Assembly (NCBI RefSeq): GCF_033807575.1
Contig: NC_084725.1
Location: 3,631,001-3,695,000 of the forward strand
Reading direction: 5' to 3'
DNA from: Cydia pomonella
Lineage: Eukaryota > Arthropoda > Insecta > Lepidoptera > Tortricidae
Length of the DNA stretch: 64,000 nucleotides
Shown: one piece after another, positions 22,921 to 33,805 of the stretch
How positions within the stretch are numbered: the first letter of the stretch is position 1
How the letters are laid out: every line of letters starts with the position of its first letter
The notes under the pieces: model-generated
The model's database searches: none
Told to the model about the DNA's origin: nothing
What the model saw: the letters and a program-made list of their open reading frames with translations, nothing else
Position numbers and translations under genes: made by a program

Positions 22921-23278
22921 AAAAAAAAACACATTACGGCAGCAATGCAGCCGGTAATGTTGCGCTGCAATACTGCAGCGGTAATGCTAGTTGTAGTCTG
23001 AATCCAGAGGATACCTTAAATGCTGCGACGTACACGCTGCGCTGCCACTCTCTATGTCCTGTCCTTGATTAGAGTAAGGTGCACGTCTATGTATTTACTG
23101 TATGTACCTATTTATGTCAGTAACATAACTAAAGTTAATGTGGGTCTTACTTGAAGTTATTTTCTCCATCCTTATAGGATGAAAACGAGTGAACAAACCA
23201 CCTGATGGGCCCGGCAGCCTGGATCATACCACCACGTGCATTTTGAACCCGATGAGCCTTTCCAACCTCTCTTGTATG
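22921..23278. other. No gene; short hairpin at 22926-22990
   Basis: CATTACGGCAGCAATGCAGC is mirrored imperfectly by 'gctgcaatactgcagcggtaatg', a small palindrome. The rest is unassigned. Confidence 0.45.
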
Positions 23279-23616
23279 CAAGGCTCAGAACCGGTTTATA
23301 ACATACCGGTAAAACCGGTTTATTTCGGTTATCCTCCGAACTTTCATAAGAACGCTAACGTCTTATTGTAACCTAAAAAACGGGTTTATTCGACGAGCGA
23401 CGAAACGACCGGCCGGCCTGGTCGTGTGCAACGTAAACATAGGCACCGAAATAGGAATAAACCGGTTTTAATTTCTCTAAACCGGTTAATTTGACACGAC
23501 ATGTTCTCATAAAAAACAGTTTAAAAATAACGGGTTTTCGAGTGAAACCGGAATTAAAACGTTTTGTGTCAAGTACATGATAAGGGTATGGAAATTTAAC
23601 CGGTTTCCAAGCCTCG
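23279..23616. mobile_element. Non-autonomous hAT element rich in AACCGGTT, 338 bp
   Basis: The left end CAAGGCTCAGAACCGGTT mirrors the right end AACCGGTTTCCAAGCCTCG. Flanks CTTGTATG and CTTGTGTG form an 8-bp target duplication with one mismatch. The interior repeats ACCGGT and AACCGGTTTA many times on both strands. The 8-bp duplication supports hAT. Non-coding; the minus-strand 159-codon frame across it is fortuitous. Confidence 0.8.
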
Positions 23617-23679
23617 CTTGTGTGAACAACGCCTCTGCGTCCTAGCAGCAGTACTGCTGGCTGGTGTAGCCACTTAACG

Positions 23680-23830
23680 GTAACGGATACAAACGAGCAG
23701 GCGTATCGCCTGATGGTAAGCAACTGCAGCCGCCCATGGACACCTGCAACACCAGAGGGATTGTAAATGCATTTCCGGTCTTTGAGAGCCTGCTCTTTAA
23801 TTAAGGTTTTTAATAATATCAAGATTTCTG
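23680..23830 (-). mobile_element. Orphan 3' tail (tail family T)
   Basis: On the minus strand 'caaagaccggaaatgcattt' leads to CTCTGGTGTTGCAGGTGTCC and 'taccatcaggcgatacgcct'. Truncated retroelement 3' end. Confidence 0.65.
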
Positions 23831-23849
23831 GAAGGATAGGTTGCGCTGG

Positions 23850-24345
23850 CATCCAAAAGACTGCTGCTATATAAATTGCAAGTCAGACCTCAAATGGAGT
23901 ATTGCTGTCACTTGAGGGTAGGACCACCTGCATGCTGGCTTGGACCCTTCGACTCAGGCCAAAGGCGCGATATGTACGAATCGTCGACTATCCCAAACTC
24001 ACAAGCGGTATTGAGCCTTTAAGTCTAAGGAGAGACTTTACCTCCTTGTGTGTGTTCTACCGCTTGTACAATGGGCTGTGTCCTGAATTGTTTGACATGA
24101 TGCCAACGGCCACTTTCTATCACCGCACCGCTCGCCGTCGGCAGGGTGTTCATCCTCACACCCTAGAACCTAAATGGTCGCGTACTGTGCTGTTTAAGAG
24201 GAATTGCCTCTCGCGGACGCTTCCACTGTGGAGGTCGCTTGGGTTCTGTAGTCCCGAGGGGCTACAGTATGGGGTTCTTCGAAAAAGGAGTGTACAGGTT
24301 TTTAAAGGGTCGTTTGTTTGCCACCGACGTGGTATAAAAAAAGGT
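23850..24345 (+). mobile_element. LINE D: reverse transcriptase C-terminal fragment with tail T
   Basis: The frame first reads LQVRPQMEYCCHL. After frame changes it gives VRIVDYPKLTSGIEPLSLRR, CVFYRLYNGLCPELFDMMP and FYHRTARRRQGVHPHTLEPK. This is the C-terminal region of a CR1/Jockey-type reverse transcriptase, different from LINE C. It closes with GTTTGCCACCGACGTGGTAT and a short A-run, so this LINE is a plausible source of the orphan T tails of that type. Confidence 0.8.
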
Positions 24346-24784
24346 TTTTTTCTTCAATCAAAAATCGTGACAGCCGTATATCAAATGACCCAATTCATTC
24401 CAAATCACCTTTCGTCTAGACGGATAATTAATATTTTATCAGCCGCTTAAAACATTGCCCCAATTCTCTCGGGAACAACTTATTTAAAGCTGTTTTTTAT
24501 GTTCTTTCTGATTTTTTTTTATCATTTGGGCTGATTTTTATTTTGTTGTAAACTTTTCCTTTACATTTCAATAAAGATTGGTTGATAGGTTTCACGCAAT
24601 TTCACCGTAAGTACGTATGGCCTAAAAATATTTCACTGTTTGACGAAAAAGTATGATATCTTTATTAAGTATTAAACAAATAATGACACACACCATTCAT
24701 ACAGTTTAGTTGTTTTGTGCCATAAGTGTCTCAAATATTATTCCAGGTATCTTTGGTAATATAGACCAGTCGTCGTACAATTTA
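24346..24784. other. No feature recognised
   Basis: AT-rich; no supported ORF. Confidence 0.5.
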
Positions 24785-24975
24785 CAGTACCCCTAGTGTA
24801 AATTTATTCGATAGCGAGACTTGACGTACGCCTTTGCGTTAAGTCTAATTTTGTATGGAATTTTGAGTTTCCAAAACGTCCCGCTTGCCGCGCTGTTTCT
24901 AAATCCCATACAAAATGAGACTTAAAACAAACGCGTACGTCAAGTCACGCTATCGAATCAATTTACACTAGGGGT
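24785..24975. mobile_element. Palindromic MITE family P1, copy 1
   Basis: CAGTACCCCTAGTGTAAAT at the left and ATTTACACTAGGGGT at the right. The whole ~190 bp folds back on itself (ACGTACGC..TTTGCGTTAAGTCT and its complement). Other copies: 41036-41230, 41808-42001 and 50640-50834. Non-coding, snap-back type; the superfamily is not evident from the flanks. Confidence 0.85.
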
Positions 24976-25157
24976 TTAGGGCCCAATTTATTTAACCCAA
25001 TAATACGTTGTTAATTATTTTAGCAATATTTTTCTCACTTACACGTCTTTTACAAAATGTCATTAAGAATTAAAACCTTTAATTGGGTTAACTGGGAACT
25101 AGTGGGGTAACAATAGACAAAGGAAATATTACCATACCAAAAACAAATATACCAGCC

Positions 25158-25258
25158 TTTTTTTATACTACGTTGGTGGCAAGCAAGCATACGGCCCGCC
25201 TGATGGTAAGGCTAACTCCCCCCCCCCCCCACCCTCGTTGAGCTCTGGCAACCTTAGA
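25158..25258 (-). mobile_element. Orphan 3' tail (tail family T)
   Basis: On the minus strand AGGCGGGCCGTATGCTTGC and 'ttgccaccaacgtagtataa' precede an A-run. It carries a long C run (G on the minus strand) at about 25218-25232. Confidence 0.65.
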
Positions 25259-26473
25259 GAAAAAAAATTAACTAGCTACTCACGTTATTTATAGTTACCC
25301 CATCCGTCCCCATTTATCTCATTTGACGGAACTACAATCATTTCACTAAAACAAAACGTAGTAAGTAGGTATCTTCAAAACATTGTCCTTTAGGTATCTT
25401 TAATACACAAACACAAATGTTTGAAAAAATTATCTACAATAATTATGCGGCAGTAAAAATCTTTGACGATATATTTGTGGCCCACCCTGTTTTTATCGAT
25501 TAACGGGTTATTACTCACATTGGGCAGAAGTTCGTGGGCTATACTGAAAGCTCGCATAGTGAGCCACTCAGAAATGACGCCGTGAAATAAAACATTTATT
25601 GTTTGAAAATATCTCTTTATCATTTTTTGAGGTACAACTTGTTTGGGTGTTATATGTATTTATTTATAATGCAGTATTTAGGAATTCAGGCAGTTCAAAA
25701 ATTGTAGTTAGAGTAAAAAAAATTGTAGTTATTTATTTATTTATTTAATTTATTGTATAAACATACAATTTTAACTCAGGAATTATTTTTTTGCTAGAAA
25801 TTTATATGAGTTTCAATATGCCCTCAGTCTTGAAGGATTTAACAACCGCAGTTGCCTTTAAGAGCTTTCCGCTCTGTCGAAAACCTCGGCCAATGGTCAT
25901 ATGTATTGTATGGAGTGACGTTTATCTGACATGAATATTTGTACGTTGTAAATAGCCAGACATTTGACATGCCCCTCCCCCGCAAAAATGGCAGACTGTT
26001 TTATACAGAAAATTACAAACAAGGCGTCTCCAGTTGTTATATCCTCCGAGCCCTCAGTCGACAACAAAATATCTCAGTCTTCGAATATTATCTTATAATG
26101 AAGCCCAGTTCTTGTGTGTTTGTTTATGGTAAGGTTTTTTAAATTTAGGTGCCGTCAAATTCATTTTGAATGATAATAACCAAGAAGGAAATTGTTTAAC
26201 GGCGACTCTCCAGACTAAAGTCGCTAATATTTTAATAATAACAACATTGATTCAGACAACTTGAGGTATCCAATTGAGTCAAGTAAAAAAATCCTATATG
26301 CACTCGTAAGTATACGTCAGAAAATATGTATCTAAATAGATTTCATACAAACTCCACAACCTTCATACAAAATCACTGAAGGCCCAAATTTTCATATAAA
26401 AAGTGCCTAAGGAAAAATGGACCGTGTACTTTTCAAGATGAACCTATCGTAAATAACTTGTATGTATGTATAG
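25259..26473. other. No gene recognised
   Basis: AT-rich with (TTTA)n around 25730-25750. The frames at 25390-25623 and 25939-26142 are unsupported. Confidence 0.5.
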
Positions 26474-26740
26474 TAAACACCCCTATAATGGAACAGGCAC
26501 TAAAGAGCTGTTTAAATTTAATTTTTCAATGATATTTGTTAGTTTGATAATTAATGATGCCATACATCCCATGACTGGAGCGAAAAACCATAGTTTTAAT
26601 TGGTTAATAATATTGAAACCCATTGCAGTAGCATTCAGTGAATACATAAAGGACGAATTGGACATTCAACTTTTAAAGTATAAAGCAGTAGAAATTTTAC
26701 TCCATTTTTTCTCTTAAATGTCCCATGATTGGTGTCAGAA
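26474..26740. mobile_element. Possible MITE with imperfect inverted ends
   Basis: The left ACACCCCTATAATGGAACA is partly mirrored by 'tgtcccatgattggtgtc' at the right. Open frames exist on both strands through the same stretch (26466-26717 plus, 26483-26665 minus). With no domain on either, I treat them as chance. A (GTTCA)n run follows at 26750-26767. Confidence 0.35.
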
Positions 26741-26896
26741 AAAAATAAGTTCAGTTCAGTTCAGTTCAAATATACTTCGTTCGTGTAGGCCTAGCAACAA
26801 GCACTTATGAATAGTAACACAGTATTACATATAATTTTCTTAAGCTAATTATCAGAGCAATTTACACAATAAAAAAATAATAATTTATTTAATTTA

Positions 26897-27160
26897 CGAA
26901 CAGTTTGGCCTAGTGGGTAGTGACCCTGCCTACGAAGCTGATGGTCCCGGGTTCAAATCCTGGTAAGGGCATTTATTCGTGTGATGAGCATGGATATTTG
27001 TTCCTGAGTCATGGATGTTTTCTATGTATTTAAGTATTTATAAATATTTATATATTATATATATCGTTGTCTCAGTACCCTCAACACAAGCCTTAATGAG
27101 CTTACTGTAGGACTTAGTCAATTTGTGTAATAATGTCCTATAATAATATTGATTTATTTA
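26897..27160 (+). mobile_element. SINE family 2, reference full-length copy
   Basis: The tRNA-like head has A box TTGGCCTAGTGGGTAGTGAC and B box CCGGGTTCAAATCC. The body has 'gttcctgagtcatggatg', 'tatcgttgtctcag' and 'gcttactgtaggacttagtc'. The tail ends 'taatgtcctataataat'. TTTATTTAATTTA lies at 26884-26896 and again at 27161-27173, a plausible although low-complexity target duplication. It is the most intact of about eight copies in the window. Confidence 0.85.
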
Positions 27161-27506
27161 TTTATTTAATTTATTGATAAGAAATGGGATTATAAAATAA
27201 AATGCTACATATTTACGTGTCATTCACGAAGACGCGTGCCTTGACTCGTAATGTCATATTTTTAAAGGTTAGATTTGACAAATCTGCGCGTCATCGTGGA
27301 TGAACAGTTTTTGAGACTATACGAACTTTCAGTATGGCCGAAGTATAAAGCGACATACACAAGTGTCGCCGTCGTCTGATTTACGCAAATGCGACGTGTA
27401 TATTTTTATAACAATGTAAGGGCTGCCAGTCACAGTGTACTACTAACAGTACACTTGTGTCCCTTTAGGGCTGTATCTATTTACTCTATGTCGCCAAGAT
27501 CCTGAA
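27161..27506. other. No gene recognised
   Basis: Low-complexity TTTA at the start, then unassigned sequence. Confidence 0.45.
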
Positions 27507-27662
27507 GATAAATAAATAAATATTATAGGGCATTATTACACAAATTGACTAAGTCCCACAGTAAGCTCAATAAGGCTTGTGTTGAGGGCACTTAGACAAC
27601 GATATATATAAAATATAAATATTTATAAATACTTAAATACATAGAAAACACCCATGACTCAC
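27507..27662 (-). mobile_element. SINE family 2, headless copy
   Basis: Body and tail only, ending at 'acacccatgactca'. The tRNA-like head is missing, a 5' truncation. Confidence 0.8.
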
Positions 27663-28385
27663 CAAACCAACCAAAGAAGATAATCAAATACATGGAAGCT
27701 TTAGACTTTCTGACTCTTATTCATACTTTCTGCACGTCTTGTATAGTCTTTAAAGTAGGCTTGGGGAGAGTAATAAGTTAGTAGGTAAGTATATATGTGT
27801 TATATTTTTGTAATATATTATTTAGACTTTGGCCTATTTGTCATAATAAAAAATAAAAGTGAGTCGACCCGAAATTAGTCGTAAAAGATATACAATGTGT
27901 TTGTCCACGTATAGTGGAGCCGTTAACCACGTATAAATCACCCCCCATACCTATGTTTTTACTCAACCATTTTAAAACTGCACCCTTTCAAAGTTTTATG
28001 GTGCCATACGCTACTGCACTTGGGTAATGTACCATTATCTGCCCATTTACCTATCGCACATCTAAAAAATAATAATCATTCGATAGCTTATGAATTAGGG
28101 CATAAATTTGAAGCATAAATGTCATAAAGAACTTTCCACAATTACTCGATAATTAATAACAAAAATAAAAATCGTCTTAAAAATTTACTTTTTTTACATT
28201 TTATCTTTTTTTCCGAAAACAAGGTCGTTAACCTGTACTTTTTTTATTGTTAAATGATAGCACAGGATATCAGCTAAAAGTTGACATCAAAATGATAGCC
28301 CTATTTAAAACATTTAACAAGTTACACGAGTCCAAACAAGACCTTCTGTTATGTGTACCTAACTTTTTATTATAGCAACGTTCTT
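27663..28385. other. No gene recognised
   Basis: AT-rich; no supported ORF or repeat. Confidence 0.5.
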
Positions 28386-28550
28386 AAAAACTATCATCCA
28401 TGGGGTCCCAGCGCACACATGTTTTTTGCAGAAATCGCGAAGCGTCTGGTTGACGTGACTGGTGACCGAAGAGCTGGCGGCTTCCTCACACAACGAATCA
28501 GTATTGCGATACAACGAGGAACTGCCGCCAGCATCCTTGGTATAATGCCT
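28386..28550 (+). mobile_element. Retroelement ORF fragment E1
   Basis: The frame encodes HPWGPSAHMFFAEIAKRL and then RAGGFLTQRISIAIQRG. The same sequence family recurs at 32690-32870, 45975-46331 and 46490-46978, each time decayed. I know this 'ETLGPWGP...RISLAIQRGNAAS' pattern as a fragment dispersed in invertebrate genomes and associated with non-LTR elements, but I cannot name the domain. Confidence 0.6.
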
Positions 28551-28987
28551 TAAGAGGCTGTCAATACCTAAAGCGCGCACACTGTCTATTTCTATCGGAG
28601 TAAATGAGATAGCACTGTCGCATGTTACTGGGCCTGGGCAAGGGAATAATAAGAAAAATATTTAAATAAAAAAAGTGGATTATTAGTGTAATATTTTACT
28701 CAACCACGGTTTAGATATAAATGTTTTGAAATTGTGATTTTAATTGCAGACCCATAAGTCAAAACAATAAAGACATAGAATCGTTTAATTGTGATTTTAA
28801 GACCAATCTTTGCAATTATTTTCTATCGAGCCGATTTCGTTCAATCATATATCGAGTACAACCACGGTCTTAATTTAATTAATATGAACATATATTTTTC
28901 TTACTTGACTAAAACAAATAGTCTTTCTTAAAAAACTGTTTAAGTAACATCAATTTCAAGGACATTGGGTGTTGACAGCCTCTTAAG
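28549..28987. mobile_element. TIR element (CTTAAGAGGCTGTCAA) inserted in fragment E1
   Basis: TTAAGAGGCTGTCAATACC at the left is mirrored by GGTGTTGACAGCCTCTTAA at the right. About 440 bp, non-coding, AT-rich. Confidence 0.65.
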
Positions 28988-29140
28988 GGCGTATTTTAGA
29001 TTTAAGCTAGTTATAGTAATACCTCTGTATGTCTTTCTTAAAAAACTGTTTAAGTAACATCAATTTCAAGGACATTGGGTGTTGACAGCCTCTTAAGGGC
29101 CTATTTTAAATTTAAGCTGGTTATAGTAATACCTCTGTAT
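28921..29140 (+). repeat. Tandem duplication, 2 x 110 bp
   Basis: GTCTTTCTTAAAAAACTG starts at 28921 and at 29031. The copies differ at only a few positions. The unit spans the right end of the TIR element plus the adjacent sequence 'tatagtaatacctctgta', so the duplication came after the insertion. Confidence 0.9.
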
Positions 29141-29390
29141 ATCATATACCCATTATGTATATTGTTATTGTAAATAAAATGTATGTATCATTTTTATTTC
29201 TCAAATAGAAATAAATAATTTCGGTAAACCATATCGTTGCAACATCTGCTAGTTGCAGGCTATGGTAAGGGTACACCTAAATAATTTATGGGCGAAGTCG
29301 CCGAGATTTGATATTTATGCTGCCGTTACGTGAGAAGGATCCTTCGCAGATAAATATATGATGACGTTGGGCAGCTCCAGTGCATTTTCT

Positions 29391-29868
29391 ATACGAAAAT
29401 ATCTTATACCTTTAAACGAGCTATTCTTATATATATATATATACATATATATTTCTGTGATCTCGGAAACGGCTCTAGCGATTTCGCAGAATTTTGGTAT
29501 ATGGGGGTTTTTGGGGGTATACAATCGATCTGGATTAGTCTTATGTTCGGGAAAACGAGTGTTTTCGAGTTTTCATGCGTTTTTCTTACGACGCAGAATA
29601 TGGTCGCTAATTTCGTGTTGCCGGCCACTGTCCGTCTGGCCCAGCGGGTTAAGACGCGGACGGCTATAAACGAGTGTTACGGGTTCGAATCTCGCCCGGT
29701 GATTAACTTTTTTTTTTTTTTTATATGTTCAAGTTTATATATAATTTTTTAATTTTTATTGTTTTAGACAAGTTTAATTTAGTAAAAAATGTAGTTAAGA
29801 TTATCACCTATACACCACCATATTACAATAAATAGTTATAACCGAGCAAGGCTCGGTCGCCCAGGTAC
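29391..29868 (+). mobile_element. Lepidopteran dispersed element containing a tRNA-like segment
   Basis: 'cctttaaacgagctattctt', (TA)n, 'ctcggaaacggctctagcga' and 'ttgggggtatacaatcgatc' are wording I know from a widespread lepidopteran repeat. The right end is a hairpin, CCGAGCAAGGCTCGG, followed by TCGCCCAGGTA. A tRNA-like segment sits at 29632-29702. A terminal hairpin invites a Helitron-like reading, but the ends are not diagnostic. Confidence 0.6.
29632..29702 (+). repeat. tRNA-like sequence (SINE head or tRNA pseudogene)
   Basis: A-box-like TGGCCCAGCGGGTTAAGACG and B-box-like GGGTTCGAATCTC, followed within 10 nt by a T-run (pol III terminator type). The acceptor ends do not pair convincingly and the anticodon arm is not clean, so I do not call a functional tRNA. 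Confidence 0.55.
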
Positions 29869-30172
29869 TGATTGTTAACTAAGGTAACGTGGGGTAAGAC
29901 TATCATCGGGTCAAGAAAAACACTGGTCAATCCTCATACTGTCTGTCTTGTCCCACTTTACCTTATTAAACAAAATATTTTGGCCGAGATTTACATACAA
30001 TTTAGCATCAAGTTTAAAACTTGTTTTCAAAGAGTTATATTATCGGCGACTGGTCGAAGTTCCAATAATCAGAAGTCTGGGTCGCGTTTGAAATGAAAAC
30101 CTGTATCCCATAAGGTCCTTACGTCTGGCCTATAGTTATTTTTATTTTTTAGATTGTAGATTTGTAGTTGAA

Positions 30173-30515
30173 CAGACAGTATAAAAGTAGCGGATTAATG
30201 AAAAGTATGTAAAGTCGCCATCAGATATATCGGAGCGGCGGAGGTGCTCATGAATATCTGAACATGCCCCTATTGTGAAGGCGTTAGAGTGCGCGTTCTG
30301 ATATTTTGAGCACCTCGGCCGCTCCGATATATCTGATGGCGTCTGTACCAAACTCTAACAACTAAACTAAAATATATGTATCTATATGTATAACAATTTA
30401 GACCGTGAAAAATACCTTCGAACGCAAACTGTAGAGATATATATCTATTTGGAAAAGTATTCCAGGGTGGCAGTACTTTTGGCACATTGTTCATCCGCTA
30501 CTATTGCTGCTGACC
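30173..30515. mobile_element. MITE with a second palindrome nested inside
   Basis: The outer ends CAGACAGTATAAAAGTAGCG and 'atccgctactattgctgctg' resemble the 16649-16866 family. Inside, 30216-30341 is a separate palindrome: CGCCATCAGATATATCGGAG and its complement. Confidence 0.65.
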
Positions 30516-31329
30516 GTTGTATAGCAAACATGGAGGCAAAATTGGAACCATACACTTTGATAAAAGTATTAAATTTTGAAAGTAGGCAAGGTTAAGAACT
30601 GGGCCATCTTAGGCGCAGGTACCTTATTTTTCTTTACCTCAGTTTCTAATGAACAATCGGTAAAAAAACGGAAAAACATTAATAACATTTATCTGTTTAT
30701 TAATAAATAAATAACATTACATTTGTCTTTTGTTGTTCATTTATATGTAGGTCAACCCCTCGCGTATACATTTTTAACAATTTGCTTCTACTCATACTTC
30801 TTCTAGGGTAATAGGCCTGCCAAACTATGTTATGTTTTCTGTCAATAAAATACTATTTCTTGCTGTCAAAAGATTTATTAAATGCCATGAACCTTGCACA
30901 ATATAACAAACTTTGATGACCCTTTCGTGGCCTGACCAGACAACAAATGTTTACAATACAAGACGTCCAGTTTACCAAGACCCTTCCGTACCGACCAAGT
31001 TTTAGTGAAGAGAGTCCAGAAAGTTCTGGTGGCGTTGAAGTCAATGTTTGAAATGGAGACTTGCGCTAGACAATGTCCTTTATTAGTTGTATAGTGAACT
31101 TGTTCATTGTGTTTATTACGGCTTTTTAAGAAGTTTTGGTTGTTGGGGTAAACAATGAAAGAGATATCTGATAGTTTACAAGTTTTGGTCGAGAAGGTGC
31201 ATGAGTAAGTAGTTTGAGAAAACTTTGTTTATTTGAAAACTGGTATTAAAGATAATCTCCCTGTATGTTATACATGTTATTGTCCATTTTTGTTAATTAT
31301 ACTGTAATATACTGCAAATAAAGGTACAA
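30516..31329. other. No gene recognised
   Basis: AT-rich. The 63-codon minus frame at 30853-31044 has no recognisable domain. Confidence 0.45.
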
Positions 31330-31785
31330 ATTGTCCTGGTAAGGGCTTTTATTTGTGTGATGAGATCAGCACATATTTATATTTGTTCCTGAGTCATGGT
31401 TGTTTCGTATGTATTTAAGTATTTATAAATATTTATATATTGTATATATCGTTGTCTAAGTAACCACAAAACAAGCCTTATTGTGCTTACTGTGAGACAT
31501 ACGGCCCGATTCGAAGAATGAGATACGATAACGATAAGTTCTCATTTAGATATTGTTTGTATGTCGTATAATTGACAGAAGCAGCTCGATTCGGGCAACC
31601 AATGTCACTTTGACGTTAAAAATATCGTAGATAGATCTTATTGGGATCACAGTGGAATTTGACATGTCGTTTAGTTATCGATCTTTAAAAGATCTTTCCA
31701 AAATCTTAAACGTGTCTTAATCATTCTTCGAATCCGGCCGTTCGCCAATTTGTGTGATAATGTCCTATAGTATTATTACTACAGC
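31330..31785 (+). mobile_element. SINE family 2, headless, split by P2 MITE
   Basis: 31330-31500 and 31743-31785 are adjacent parts of the SINE body ('gcttactgtgagac' and 'caatttgtgtgataatgtcc'). The P2 element lies exactly between them. Confidence 0.8.
31502..31742. mobile_element. MITE family P2, copy 3 (inverted)
   Basis: Begins CGGCCCGATTCGAAGAATGA and ends TCATTCTTCGAATCCGGCCG. In reverse orientation the interior matches 7447-7709. Confidence 0.8.
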
Positions 31786-32287
31786 TCAATTATCTATGGT
31801 GATATTTTCTTAACTACCTACCTATAATAAATATTCTATAAATATATAAAATTACAGCCCCATAGATACTACACAACAACTTAGTACAAATTCTAGCCAA
31901 CCAACTTGATCAGGAGGCCCGTTCAGGTGTCAAATCTGTTATCAATTTGCTACGCATATAATCTGACTATGAAAACCAAAAAAAAAGTAATCCAGTTTTG
32001 TTCCTCTTGAATGATACTACCTGCATTAAAAAATTACTCACACTAGAACGGTCCGGGTACAGGCCGAGGCGTCCGACACTTCATTTTTCTAGATAACGAA
32101 GTGTCGAACGCGAAAGTCACGGACTTTAATAACTGAGCCATTTAGAGTTTACTTTAAGTTGTAAATTTCATACCGTTATAGTTAGTTTTTATAGCATTGG
32201 AAAGGGGGTAAGCGATAATGACGTCTCTTTTTATTGAAAAACACTTCTGAAAAATAAGTCACGACAAATATGGAACAATTATAAATC
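31786..32287. other. No gene; partial palindrome at 32040-32120
   Basis: 'ctagaacggtccgggtacag' and 'gaggcgtccgacacttcatt' echo the element at 17165-17305. The rest is unassigned. Confidence 0.4.
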
Positions 32288-32520
32288 ATTAAATTGACTA
32301 AGTCCCACAGTAAGCTCAATAAGGCTTGTATTGAGGGTACTTAGACAAAGATATATATAATATATAAATATGTATAAATACTTAAATACATAGAAAACAC
32401 CCATGACTCAGGAACAAATATCCATGCTCATCACACGAATAAATGCCCTTACCAGGATTTGAACCCGGGACTATCAGCTTCGTAGCCAGGGTCACTACCC
32501 ACTTGGCCAAACCGGTCGTC
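32288..32520 (-). mobile_element. SINE family 2, full minus-strand copy
   Basis: Head at 32450-32520 ('ccgggttcaaatcctggtaa' on the minus strand), with body and tail intact. Confidence 0.8.
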
Positions 32521-32689
32521 CGGCCGTCATATATGATCATTTACATTCCTTTGCTTTCATAAGTGATTGTAACTGATTTAAAAAAGCGTTTTTTAATAAT
32601 AAAAAAACTATTTATTGTTACAGGAAAACAACATTAACATATATACCAATATAAATATATATCTATTGATTCCGGTTGCATGTTTGAGC

Positions 32690-32870
32690 CGTTTGGGGTG
32701 GAGACCCTCGGACCCTGGGGACCCGGAGCCCATTGTATTTTCAGAGAGCTGGCGAAGCGTCTCATTGATGCTACGGGTGACCAGAGGGCTGGCCCAGCTA
32801 ATGCGCATCGCCATACAGCGCGGTAATCCCACCAGCCTTCTGGGCACCCTACCATCGGGCGACGAGCTAG
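32690..32870 (+). mobile_element. Retroelement ORF fragment E2, frameshifted
   Basis: One frame gives EPFGVETLGPWGPGAH and ELAKRLIDATGDQRAG. A second frame then gives RIAIQRGNPTSLLGTLPSGD. Same family as E1. Confidence 0.65.
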
Positions 32871-33007
32871 CCCCCATTTTTTATTTGTAAATATATGTAT
32901 TTAGATACCTATGTTTTTTTACTTTAATTATATTCTTTTTTGTATTTTATGCATTTTATTAAAAGAAAAACTGTAATAAAAAAATTATCAATATACGTAC
33001 AATAAGA

Positions 33008-33180
33008 ATGGGGCCAGTACAGCGGTGTCACGCACACAAATTCGAGCCAATCATGCAGTCTAACGCCGCAACGCGATTGGTTGATAAGTACGCATCACGC
33101 GCGCGATTGGTTGCAACTGGTTCCGTTAGACTGCACCATTGGTTCTAATTTGTGAGTGACACCATTGAATTAGCACCATT
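33008..33180. mobile_element. Palindromic MITE (GGTGTCACGCACACAAATT)
   Basis: 'cggtgtcacgcacacaaatt' and 'gcagtctaacg' are mirrored by CGTTAGACTGCA and 'taatttgtgagtgacacca'. About 170 bp. Confidence 0.75.
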
Positions 33181-33569
33181 TTTAGTGCCCGTAAGGCCCA
33201 TCCTTTGATATATACAGTGTGTATATTGGACAAAGCCGAAATGTACATATGCATTAGGGTATGTAGAACGAGTGTACAAAGTATCATAACAACCGGTGTA
33301 GCGATTTCGAAGAAATTAACAAATTACCATTTTTTTGCTTTGGAGCAGCCCGTATGTGTTAGCAGCTCCTAAGGTAATATCCTCAAAGAACAGTATGGAA
33401 CCTTCTTCGACCTTTTTGATTATCTTTTTTATTTATGACACTAATAAGCTTCTAACTTTTGAAAAATGTCATCATTATCAAATATTTTGAACAAATTGTC
33501 AAAAACACTGCCAAAAATTAACACAGTGTGTTTCTTTTTGTTGTCGATTATTGCAAATAACTTTTGTTC

Positions 33570-33805
33570 GAAAATAGTACATTACGATACAAGTGCGAAA
33601 AATAGGAAATTCGAAACGAGTGGCGATAAATTAAAACACGACCGAAGGGAGTGTTTTAAATCGACACGAGTTGCGAATTACCTATTCGCACATGTATCGT
33701 ACAACGTGTTACAGTACATATGGCCCTTTAAATGTTCGACACAGTAACGTAATATGCTACTTCTCGCACTAGTGCTATAAAGTAGCCCCATATGTACTGT
33801 AAAAA
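33570..33805. mobile_element. MITE family P3 (AACACGACCGAAGGGAGTGTT)
   Basis: The inner palindrome ACGATACAAGTGCGAAAAAT is mirrored by 'cgcacatgtatcgt', around the conserved 'aaaacacgaccgaagggagt'. A related copy is at 60679-60855. Confidence 0.7.

Noticed and set aside
23373..23852. 159-codon minus-strand frame
   Set aside because: It runs through a hAT element, flanking DNA and a retroelement tail, so it cannot be one gene.
26466..26717. 83-codon plus-strand frame with an opposing 60-codon minus frame
   Set aside because: Open on both strands within a stretch with imperfect inverted ends; more likely a MITE than a gene.
29632..29702. Possible functional tRNA gene
   Set aside because: A and B boxes are present, but the acceptor and anticodon arms do not fold properly and the segment is embedded in a dispersed repeat.
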